DNA of 64,000 nt from Candidatus Pseudobacter hemicellulosilyticus. Its GTDB lineage: Bacteria; Bacteroidota; Bacteroidia; Chitinophagales; Chitinophagaceae. The stretch lies in contig CP119311.1 of NCBI GenBank assembly GCA_029202545.1, positions 4,464,001-4,528,000 of the forward strand, given 5' to 3'. Made by a program: the position numbers and the translations under genes. Shown piece after piece: positions 24,716-33,201 of this stretch (positions are counted from its first letter, which is position 1; each line of letters opens with the position of its first letter). The notes beneath the pieces were generated by a model, which was given only the letters and a program-made list of their open reading frames with translations, did no database searches and was not told where the DNA came from.

Positions 24716-27253
24716 CTATCTGCCTACTACCAGTTTCTTCACCACCCTTTCTTCCCCCATTTTGATCTCCACATAATATAAACCCACCGCCAGATCCGCC
24801 ACTGGTATCTCCTGTGTCCAGCTTTCGGTTTGTTTCTGGTAGACAAGTTGCTTTTTGGTTCGTCCCAAATTATCAGTTACCCTCACCTGCACGGAGCCCG
24901 TGTATGGATGCGTGATGACAAGTCTGGTGAAATAGCGTGCAGGAACCGGATACAGCCTGATTCCCGGCGCAGGGGGATCAGGCGGTGGTGGCAGTACGAT
25001 ATCACTGTTGACGGTAATGCTGAATAATTTCTCTTCGCCATATACTTCCTGTGCTGAACCGGTCAGCAATAATTGCCTGCTAATGAGGGGAAAGATATTG
25101 GTGATAGTACTCAACTGACCGGGGATCCCATAATAAGTGACGCCCAGCTGTTTCCCCGATTCGTCAATGCTCATCAGGAAAACGAATTTCTCTCGCCGGC
25201 CAGCTACCGGCTCACCGGCAGTGCCGGTTACCATATATCGCCCATTGCCGGTGGATACAAGGCTGACGGCGCCATCCAGCTCATGCAGGTTGTACTGTTG
25301 TTCCCATAGCAGGTTCCCATTCTTATCGGTGCGCATGAGCAGCAGGTCGCGGCGGGGGCCATAGGCCGCTGCGCTGAAACCGGCGAGCAGATAATCACCG
25401 TTAGGGGTGATGAGCATCCCATAAGGTGCATTGGTGGCCATGGCGGCGGGGTAGGTCCTGCTCCAGCGTTGCTGGCCGTTGGCATCTACTTTCAGAAGGT
25501 ATACGGTGCTGAGGATATCCTGCGATTGCTGTGAGAAACCCGCAATGATATATTCCTTCTCCGGCGTTTCCAGGATGATATGCCCCCGTTCCCATAAACC
25601 CGTCTGTCCAAAAAGTTTCTTCCAGACCTGCTGTCCCCGGGCGTTTATTTTGAGCAATACCAGGTCCAGGGCAGAACTGCCGCCGGGGCCTCTTTCCTGG
25701 CCGGTGACCAGGTAACCGCCATCCCGGGTAGGCTGTACATCGCGGATAGCGCCGCTGAAAAAAGTATAGGCCCAGACGGAATCACCGGCGGGCGTAAACT
25801 TAATGAGATTATGTATCTGGCCTCCACTCAGAACAGTTTCGGTCAGTACAATGTAATGGCCGTCCGGCGTAGGTTTCAGCGATACAACAGATCCGGGGTA
25901 TTCCAGCACCCGCTTGCTCCATACCGGCTGACCGCTGGCAGCTGTATGCAACAGGTAAGGATATAGTAATTCATCATCCGTATGCAATACCTGGAAGCCC
26001 GCCAGCCAGCCACCGGCAGCGTCCGGAATAGCTTTTGTCATTTTATGCACGGCAGCAGCCGGTTCAGGTTGCAGCCACTGGAATGAATCTGGTGGTTGAA
26101 GCGTATGCGGAAAAGGATCGGTTGTCAATTCACCTGTGCCGTTGAGTTGGAAAAGCGATGGCGTAACACTCAGTGTGGTGGGATCATAGATACTGCCCGC
26201 CACCAGTATGGTCCGGGGATTGATGACCAGCAGGCCGCGGGGATTGTCCTGGTTATTACTGCCAAGCGCTTTTCGCCAGAGGGGTTTTCCCTGCAGGTCT
26301 GTTTTCATCAGTACTATCTCTCTTCCCCGGTTCAGCAGCCAGTCCACTTCTGTTCTGCCGCTATTGATCAGCAGCAGGTAACCGTCTGGCAGCGCCTGCA
26401 GATCGGCCAGGACATCACCCTGGAAAACATCGATCCTGGCTTCCCATTGTTGCCGGCCCTGCGCATCCACTTTGCGCAGTCCAATATCTTTTTTGTCAAG
26501 GGGCTGGTTATCGGTGCCGGCCAGCAGGTAACCACCATCCCCTGCGCGGGCAAAGCGTGGCAGGTAGAGGTAGGACTGCGGGTCCAGGCTGATGTTGAGC
26601 GCCTGTTCCCGGATAAGGCCGGTCTCATCAATGGACAGCAGCCAGGCCTGCTGTTTACTGTCTGTAAAGAACAGTTCCAGCCCGCCGTTATCATCGGACT
26701 TTACCTGGAAAGTAGACGGCAGTTCATTGGGTACCTGCATGCGCCAGATCTCCACTCCCTGTGAATTCCGGAACTGGATATGCAGCCGGGATATACCTTC
26801 CGGCGATGTGTACCGGCAGGTAATGTAAAACCGGTCCTGCGTGCCGGGCAGCAGTTGTTCATAGCTGGTCAGGGCGTCAGTACTGATCAGCCGGTCTTCC
26901 TGCACCTGGCCGCTGGCATCCATGGTAAGCAGATGGAGTTCACTATCGTTGTTATCGAGGAATACCCGCTGCGCTACCCTAAGCCTGCCGTCGGGCATTG
27001 GCAGCAGGGCGTTCAGGTAGGAACTGCGGCCGGAACGGATGGACTGATGGGCCAGTTGCTGGCCCCGGTTGTTGATGCGGTAATACTGATCGTCCGTGAT
27101 AAGGGCATAATCGCCCGAGGCCAGCACCGCCATGCCGTTAATGGCATGGTAGTCGCGCTGCGGATGGGGGAAATGCCGGACAAAGGTTTCCTGGGCCCTG
27201 GCGCCGGTGGTCAGTAAACAATATAAAAGGATCAGGTAGCTCTTTCCCTGCAT
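24716..27253 (-). CDS. Secreted beta-propeller-like protein with type IX secretion sorting domain
   Basis: 845 residues from the ATG at 27253, which starts the signal peptide KSYLILLYCLLTTGARAQ; an upstream ATG at 27412 would place the signal internally. The body has many repeats of the pattern 'TxDGGYLLxGxxxG...DLLLxKxDxxGxxxW' (for example TRDGGYLVTGQERG, PNGDYLLAGFSAA), a propeller-type repeat. The C-terminal ~80 residues are a Por-type T9SS tail (IRLYPVPARYFTRLVI ... VRVTDNLGRTK ... LAVGLYYVEIK ... KKLVVGR). It is predicted to cross the outer membrane and be released or anchored. A 14-bp match to the window's repeat lies in the tail codons (24855-24868). Confidence 0.85.
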   Translation of the reverse strand: MQGKSYLILLYCLLTTGARAQETFVRHFPHPQRDYHAINGMAVLASGDYALITDDQYYRINNRGQQLAHQSIRSGRSSYLNALLPMPDGRLRVAQRVFLDNNDSELHLLTMDASGQVQEDRLISTDALTSYEQLLPGTQDRFYITCRYTSPEGISRLHIQFRNSQGVEIWRMQVPNELPSTFQVKSDDNGGLELFFTDSKQQAWLLSIDETGLIREQALNISLDPQSYLYLPRFARAGDGGYLLAGTDNQPLDKKDIGLRKVDAQGRQQWEARIDVFQGDVLADLQALPDGYLLLINSGRTEVDWLLNRGREIVLMKTDLQGKPLWRKALGSNNQDNPRGLLVINPRTILVAGSIYDPTTLSVTPSLFQLNGTGELTTDPFPHTLQPPDSFQWLQPEPAAAVHKMTKAIPDAAGGWLAGFQVLHTDDELLYPYLLHTAASGQPVWSKRVLEYPGSVVSLKPTPDGHYIVLTETVLSGGQIHNLIKFTPAGDSVWAYTFFSGAIRDVQPTRDGGYLVTGQERGPGGSSALDLVLLKINARGQQVWKKLFGQTGLWERGHIILETPEKEYIIAGFSQQSQDILSTVYLLKVDANGQQRWSRTYPAAMATNAPYGMLITPNGDYLLAGFSAAAYGPRRDLLLMRTDKNGNLLWEQQYNLHELDGAVSLVSTGNGRYMVTGTAGEPVAGRREKFVFLMSIDESGKQLGVTYYGIPGQLSTITNIFPLISRQLLLTGSAQEVYGEEKLFSITVNSDIVLPPPPDPPAPGIRLYPVPARYFTRLVITHPYTGSVQVRVTDNLGRTKKQLVYQKQTESWTQEIPVADLAVGLYYVEIKMGEERVVKKLVVGR

Positions 27254-27535
27254 AATGAATAGGTTTACTTTGCGCAAAAAGACAGGGAAATCAGCGCCTT
27301 TGTTACCGCTTTGCCCGCAAGTGTCGGATTTGTTGCCTGAACCAGCGAATATGGTCACTAGGCTGAGCCATTTTAATACTTTCTCAGGTATTCGTTGATT
27401 ACTGAAATTCATTTACTTACAACGTCTATTTACTTTTTCCCACAGGCTGCCCAAACCCGGGGATAACTTCTGCCGGCCCCGGCTTCCCAAACCCATTCAA
27501 ATGCCCTAAATTGGCCCCCCTAATCAGGCTTTTTC

Positions 27536-29002
27536 ATGCAGCATACCGTTCTCGCCGACTTGTTGACCACGTCGCCCGCCGTTCAGTTACTACGCATGCG
27601 CAATGCGCAATGGGTGCTGCCATTCCTGTACCGGACCTTTAAGGCCGACAATACCTTTTCCATCCCCGAGCCCCTGCTCACCAGCACCCTGGCCGAGGAA
27701 CTGCGCACCCATGCCGAAGGCACCGAAGACCTGGAAGAAGCACGCATTGAATTTGGGGAAGATGAAGAAAGCCGGGCCCGCAAATACCTGCTCAACTGGG
27801 TCCAGAAACGGGTGCTCCAGGATTTCCCGGATGCGGATGCCATGACCCATTACCAGCTCAGCACCCATACTGAAAAGGTATTCCAGTGGTTGCAGAGCCT
27901 GGAGAAGCGCCAGTTTGTAGGCACCGAAAGCCGGTTCCGCTTCCTGTTCCAGACCCTTCGGGAAATGGCGGAGTATACGCAGGACAATTCCCTGAAGCGA
28001 CTGGAAGAACTCAAGAACAAACGCGCCGAAATAGATAAGGAGATCAAAAAGCTGGAAATGGGCCATAAGCCTGAGGTCTTCAGCAATGCTCAGGTACAGG
28101 AGCGGCTGGACTGGTTCACCCGCCTCAGCTATGAGTTGCTCAGTGATTTCCGGGAAGTGGAAGACAATTTCAAGCAGATCCACCGCAGCATCGTGGAGCA
28201 GCATACCCGTGCCGAGGCCAGCAAAGGCGCTATTGTGGGCTTTGCCTTCGGCGCCTATGATGAACTGCGCCGCAGCGACCAGGGCAAGAGCTTCTATGCC
28301 TTCTGGGATTTCCTGATCTCCCGCAGCGGCCAGGAAGAATGGCGTAACCTGACCGAACACCTGCTGCAACTACTGGACGACAGGGCCATTGATACCAACA
28401 GACCTTTCCTGCAAAATATCAAATCCCTGCTCCTGCAGCAGGGACGCACCGTGTATGACGCCAATGATAAAATGGCGGAAAAGCTGAGCCGCATCATCAC
28501 TGAAAAAGAGATTGCCCGGCACCGGCGGCTGCGGCAGCAGATCGGCAGCATCAAGGAACTGGTGTTCCAGCTGATGGATGAGGACAAAGTGCCCTGCGGC
28601 CTGCCCAATACCCTGCCGGCGGAGATCAGGCTGCCCCTGGAACGCAGGCTCAACCTGCAACCCAAACAGGCGCCCCCCGTAGCTAAACAACCCGGCAATG
28701 CCGTGGAGCAAGTGGCCGACCTGGAACGGTTCAACCGCATGCTGGGCGCCCAAAGCGTCGATAAAAAGAAATTATGGGAGAAGGTGGAGCAGGTGCTGGA
28801 AAAAAGAAAGACAGCCACCCTCCGGGAGATCATTGATGATACCGGCCTGGAATTCGGGATGAGTGAGGTGGTGACCTATTTCAGTTTCCTGAAAGAGAAA
28901 AGCACCCGTGTACAGGCCATGCCCGAGATCACCGAACTGGTGCCGCTCAATAAAGAGAAAACAAGATTTGTGGAAATACCTTACCTGCTGTTCAGCCGGT
29001 AA
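27536..29002 (+). CDS. jetA: Wadjet/MksF-like protein JetA (DUF3375)
   Basis: 488 residues, normal for DUF3375. The N-terminal part has winged-helix-type helices (NAQWVLPFLYRTFK; EARIEFGEDEESRARKYLLNWVQ), the middle a coiled coil (LKRLEELKNKRAEIDKEIKKLE, ~158-180), and DWFTRLSYELLSDFREVEDNFKQIHRSIVEQ is the conserved block that contacts the SMC partner. JetA is the kleisin-like subunit that joins JetB and the JetC ATPase into a loop-extruding complex. It begins a three-gene operon: 16 bp to jetB, which overlaps jetC. The start at 27536 is the first ATG and fits the family. Confidence 0.9.
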   Translation: MQHTVLADLLTTSPAVQLLRMRNAQWVLPFLYRTFKADNTFSIPEPLLTSTLAEELRTHAEGTEDLEEARIEFGEDEESRARKYLLNWVQKRVLQDFPDADAMTHYQLSTHTEKVFQWLQSLEKRQFVGTESRFRFLFQTLREMAEYTQDNSLKRLEELKNKRAEIDKEIKKLEMGHKPEVFSNAQVQERLDWFTRLSYELLSDFREVEDNFKQIHRSIVEQHTRAEASKGAIVGFAFGAYDELRRSDQGKSFYAFWDFLISRSGQEEWRNLTEHLLQLLDDRAIDTNRPFLQNIKSLLLQQGRTVYDANDKMAEKLSRIITEKEIARHRRLRQQIGSIKELVFQLMDEDKVPCGLPNTLPAEIRLPLERRLNLQPKQAPPVAKQPGNAVEQVADLERFNRMLGAQSVDKKKLWEKVEQVLEKRKTATLREIIDDTGLEFGMSEVVTYFSFLKEKSTRVQAMPEITELVPLNKEKTRFVEIPYLLFSR

Positions 29003-29018
29003 GTAAAAAAGCATTGAC

Positions 29019-29597
29019 ATGTTACCCTATACAGCCATATTTATCAAACTGCTGAAAGGACCGGTGGAATACTTCGAGAAATCGGCCTGGGAGCAATTGC
29101 TGCAATACCAGCTGGAGCTGACCAATTTCCTGCAACAGCTGGGACTGGTCCTGGTACTGGATAAAGAGGATGGTTATGCCTACCTGGAGCAGCTGAAGCT
29201 GGATGAGGAAGACAGTACGGCCGGCTGGATGCGCCGCACGGCCATCAACTATGAGGAAAGCGTGCTGCTGGTCCTGCTGCGGGATATGATGGCCGAATTT
29301 GAAGTGGGGGAGGTCACCAGCCGCGAGCTGATCAAGAAACGCCGGGAGATCAAGGAATACGCGGAACTGTTCTTTAAGGAGAATGCCAGTCGCGTCAGGT
29401 TCATGAAAGACCTGGACCGGCTGATAGACCGGGTGCAGGAACTGGGTTTCCTGGACCTGATGGAAAACCAGGAGATCCCTGATGAAGAAAAATTCCGGGT
29501 GAAGAAGATCATCAAGGCAAGGGTAGACAATGAAGTACTGGAAAATTTTAAACAACAACTGACAGCGCATGCAGCTAACCGTATTCAGCACGGATGA
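29019..29597 (+). CDS. jetB: Wadjet/MksE-like protein JetB (DUF4194)
   Basis: 192 residues, short but within range for DUF4194. The conserved core reads AIFIKLLKGPVEY, DEEDSTAGWMRRTAINYEESVLLVLLRDMMAEFE and SRELIKKRREIKEYAELFF, followed by a winged-helix end (LGFLDLMENQEIPDEEKFRVKKIIKARVD). It is the MukE/MksE-type KITE subunit that bridges kleisin and SMC heads. It overlaps jetC by 29 bp, so the two are co-translated. Confidence 0.88.
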   Translation: MLPYTAIFIKLLKGPVEYFEKSAWEQLLQYQLELTNFLQQLGLVLVLDKEDGYAYLEQLKLDEEDSTAGWMRRTAINYEESVLLVLLRDMMAEFEVGEVTSRELIKKRREIKEYAELFFKENASRVRFMKDLDRLIDRVQELGFLDLMENQEIPDEEKFRVKKIIKARVDNEVLENFKQQLTAHAANRIQHG

Positions 29598-32500
29598 TCG
29601 TAAATCGGGGTTCCGGTTGCAGTATATGGAGATCTACAACTGGGGCACTTTTGATGAACATGTGTGGAAGATCAACCCGGGCGGGGAAACCTCCCTGCTC
29701 ACCGGGGCCAATGGCAGTGGTAAGACCACCTTCGTGGACGCCCTGCTGACCCTGATAGTGCCGGAGAAAAAATACAGGTTCTATAACCAGTCGAGCGGCA
29801 GTGACAAAAAGGGCGACCGCACCGAGGAGACCTACCTGCTGGGTGGTTACGGCACCGTGGCTACCGATAGTGGACAGGGTACAAAGACCCTTTACCTCCG
29901 GGAGAACAGGGAAACGGCCTACAGTATACTGCTGGCGCATTTTGCCAACGAGGCGGAGCAGCTGGTCACCCTGTTCCAGGTCCGCTATTTCAGCGGCAAC
30001 GAAATGAAAAGAGTATTTGCCGTAGCGCACCGCGCCCTGCATATTGAGGATGATTTCAAACCCTTTGATTTCAATGGTGGCTGGCGTAAACGGATAGACC
30101 AGCAATACAATAAAGGCAGCCGCAAGCAGGTGGAATGGTTTGATTCCTCCAGCAGGTATGCACAGCGGCTGGTAGAAGTACTGGGCATGCAGAGCATCCA
30201 GGCCCTGGGCCTGTTCAACCAGACCGTGGGCATCAAAGTGCTGGGGGAACTGAACAGCTTTATCCGCCAGCATATGCTGGAGCCCCGCAATATGGAAGAC
30301 CAGTTCCAGGATCTCAAAAAACACCTTGGCACCCTGCTGGATGCACAGCGCAATATTGAAAAGGTGGAAGAACAGATCCGCCTGCTGCAACCGCTGAAAA
30401 AAAGCTACGCCCAATACAAAGAGCAGGCGGAAAAGCTGGGCCAGACCCGCCTGGAACTGGAAACAGCCCGGGTATGGAATGTATATACCACACACCACCT
30501 GCTGGACAATGCCATTGGCCAGGGCCGCAAACAGTTGCAGGAACTGCAGCAGCAACTGGGCCTGGTGCGGACTGATATCAACCGCCTGCTGGAAGAAGAA
30601 AGGCAGACCCAGAACCAGCTGGACAAGAACAAGGCAGGCCAGCGCCTGCTGCAGCTGGAAAAAGAACAGGAAACCCTCCAGCAGCAATTAGCTGCCACAG
30701 AATCAGCCCTGGCGGCCTTTACGGAATGGTGCCAGGCCGTCCATATTGATGATACGCCGGCTACAGAAGCAGATTACATCCGTATCCGGAAGGAAACGGA
30801 GCGGATGGATAAAAAGATCAAGACTGAGATCCGCAACAATGAAGAGGAAAGATGGGAGGCGCAAGACCTGCTGAAGCGGACACAGGAACAGAAGACAAGA
30901 CTGGAAGAAGAGTTCAATCTCCTGCAACAGAGCAAAAATAATATCCCGGGTCACCTGGTGCAGCTTCGCCGCGAGATCTGCCAGGCGTTGAAGCTGGATA
31001 CCGGCGACCTACCCTTTGCCGGTGAGCTGATGCAGGTGCGGGCGGCAGAACAGGAATGGCAGCCTGCATTGGAAAAGCTGCTGCGTGGCTTCGGTATCCG
31101 CCTGCTGGTGCCCCATAAGCATTACCGCAAGGTGAACAAATATGTAAACCAGACCAACCTGCGGGCCAGGCTGGTGTACGAACAGGTACAGGAAGTAGCC
31201 CTGCTCAAACATGCAGAAGAAGGTACCGTATACCATAAGCTGGAATTCCACCCGGATCATCCTTTAAGCAGCTGGGTAGCCCAGCAGGTGATCCTGTACA
31301 TGGATTATAACTGTGTGGACAATGAGAAAACACTGGAAAGATTTGATAAGGCCATCACGGTCCATGGGCTGATCCGCAACCGTGGGCGTCATGAAAAAGA
31401 CGACCGGCCCGAGCGTAATGATCCCGGCAAATATGTCATGGGCTGGAACAATGAACAGAAGCGGGAAGCGCTTCAGAACCAGCGGCTCCGCCTGCTGGCC
31501 GCGCTGGAGCAGGGAGAAGAGGCTTTGCAAAGGGCTGAAGGCAAGGGCAAGCGCCTGCAGAAGCAGGTGTATGCCGTTACCCGGTTACAGGAGCATAGTG
31601 GCTTTCACCTGGTAGATACCAACGGCGTGCAGCGGGCCATCCATAAAATGGAGGAGCAGGCCAAAGAGCTGAAAGGCAGCAGCAACCAGCTGAAGTCTGT
31701 CACCAAACAACTGGATACCATCTTGGAACAGCGCCAGCAGCAGGAATGGCAGCGGGATGAACTGGTAGGACAGCTGAAGGTGGCGGAAACACAGCTGAAA
31801 GAGATGGAAGCGCAACAACAGCAGCTGGAACCCCTGCTGCTGGCCCTGACAGCAGAAGACAAGGAGCAGCTGCTGGTATTCCAGCAAAAGCATAGCAGTA
31901 GACTGGCGGAAGTAACGTTGTTGACTATACGCGATCTGTTTGCGCAATTGAAAGACCATACCGAAGAGCAGGCCCGCAAGCTGGAAGAGGCGGTGATCAG
32001 GGAGGGAAGGGAACTGGATAAATCGATCCACAGGATCAAAAACCCTCCCATGGAGATCCTGCAGCGCTTCACCGACTGGGCCGCAGACGTGCAGCCGCTG
32101 TCCGGCGACCGGGAATATGCCAATGAATACCTCGACTGGCTGGATAAGCTGGAAACAGATAACCTGCCCCGCTACAAAAAGGATTTTGAGCGCTACCTGC
32201 ATGATACCATGGTGTACAAGATGGGAGAACTCAACGAAGAGCTGGATGGCTGGGAGCAGAAGATCCGCAACAGCATCAATACCCTGAACCAATCACTGGC
32301 CGGCATCAACTTCAACCGCCTGCCCGATACCTATATCCAGCTGGGTATCAAATCTGTGACCGATACTACCGTAAAAGAGTTCCGGAGCAAATTACTGTCG
32401 GCCCTGCCGCAGACGTCCAGCTGGCAGCAGAGTAGTTTTGAGGACAAGGCGGCGCATTTCCGCAAGCAGGTGCAGCCCCTGGTGGCCAGCCTGGAAGAGA

Positions 32501-32961
32501 GCGAGGCCTACCGGGCCCGTGTACTGGATGTACGCAACTGGTTTGAGTTCTGGGCCGATGAAAAATACCGCAATACCGATGAACTGAAAAAGACCTACCG
32601 GCAGATGGGGCAGCTGTCCGGCGGCGAAAAAGCACAGCTCACCTATACCATTCTGTGCAGTGCTATCGCCTACCAGTTTGGCATAACCCGGGAGGGCCGC
32701 AATGCACGCAGCCTGCGATTTATTGCCGTGGATGAGAGCTTCAGTAACCAGGATGAGGAAAAAGCTACCTATCTGATGGAACTCTGTAAACAGCTGCACC
32801 TGCAGCTGCTGGTGGTGACCCCCAGCGACAAGATCCAGATAGTGGAGGATTTTATTGCGCATGTCCACCTGGTGCAGCGGGTCAATAACCGGCACAGCAT
32901 CCTGTTCAATATGACCAAGAAAGAACTCAAAGCCAGGAAAGGTAAATCCCTGACGGCCTGA
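29569..32961 (+). CDS. jetC: Wadjet/MksB-like SMC ATPase JetC
   Basis: 1130 residues. Walker A is GANGSGKT (46-53) near the N-terminus; the ABC signature QLSGGEKAQ and Walker B FIAVDESFSNQDEE are near the C-terminus (~1020-1065). Between lie two long coiled coils (QLQELQQQLGLVRTDINRLLEEE; EEQAKELKGSSNQLKSVTKQ) and a hinge-like middle (PALEKLLRGFGIRLLVPHKHY). All catalytic residues look intact. In Wadjet systems this SMC-like motor extrudes plasmid DNA and the JetD nuclease cuts it. Here no jetD follows: 200 bp later comes an unrelated sensor kinase. Confidence 0.92.
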   Translation: MQLTVFSTDDRKSGFRLQYMEIYNWGTFDEHVWKINPGGETSLLTGANGSGKTTFVDALLTLIVPEKKYRFYNQSSGSDKKGDRTEETYLLGGYGTVATDSGQGTKTLYLRENRETAYSILLAHFANEAEQLVTLFQVRYFSGNEMKRVFAVAHRALHIEDDFKPFDFNGGWRKRIDQQYNKGSRKQVEWFDSSSRYAQRLVEVLGMQSIQALGLFNQTVGIKVLGELNSFIRQHMLEPRNMEDQFQDLKKHLGTLLDAQRNIEKVEEQIRLLQPLKKSYAQYKEQAEKLGQTRLELETARVWNVYTTHHLLDNAIGQGRKQLQELQQQLGLVRTDINRLLEEERQTQNQLDKNKAGQRLLQLEKEQETLQQQLAATESALAAFTEWCQAVHIDDTPATEADYIRIRKETERMDKKIKTEIRNNEEERWEAQDLLKRTQEQKTRLEEEFNLLQQSKNNIPGHLVQLRREICQALKLDTGDLPFAGELMQVRAAEQEWQPALEKLLRGFGIRLLVPHKHYRKVNKYVNQTNLRARLVYEQVQEVALLKHAEEGTVYHKLEFHPDHPLSSWVAQQVILYMDYNCVDNEKTLERFDKAITVHGLIRNRGRHEKDDRPERNDPGKYVMGWNNEQKREALQNQRLRLLAALEQGEEALQRAEGKGKRLQKQVYAVTRLQEHSGFHLVDTNGVQRAIHKMEEQAKELKGSSNQLKSVTKQLDTILEQRQQQEWQRDELVGQLKVAETQLKEMEAQQQQLEPLLLALTAEDKEQLLVFQQKHSSRLAEVTLLTIRDLFAQLKDHTEEQARKLEEAVIREGRELDKSIHRIKNPPMEILQRFTDWAADVQPLSGDREYANEYLDWLDKLETDNLPRYKKDFERYLHDTMVYKMGELNEELDGWEQKIRNSINTLNQSLAGINFNRLPDTYIQLGIKSVTDTTVKEFRSKLLSALPQTSSWQQSSFEDKAAHFRKQVQPLVASLEESEAYRARVLDVRNWFEFWADEKYRNTDELKKTYRQMGQLSGGEKAQLTYTILCSAIAYQFGITREGRNARSLRFIAVDESFSNQDEEKATYLMELCKQLHLQLLVVTPSDKIQIVEDFIAHVHLVQRVNNRHSILFNMTKKELKARKGKSLTA

Positions 32962-33201
32962 TCGGTATTTGCAACCTCTATCCGGTCAATGTTTGATACT
33001 AATCAAACAAATAATTGAAAATATGTATATGAGGCAAGGGGATTGAGTTATTCGGTATGATTTAGGTAACCATACGTAACAGCGCAATTGATTTGTGTTG
33101 TAACTTTAAAACCCCTTTACGCTTTGCCTGATAGCTTGCCAACGTAATATCACGGTGCCTGGTAAGTGTTTTGCATAGGGTCGGGGGCCAATACCAATCA
33201 T

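Noticed and set aside
32962..33201. Possible jetD remnant after jetC
   Set aside because: The stretch shows no TOPRIM-like or DUF3322-like text in any frame; it appears to be leader DNA of the kinase gene.
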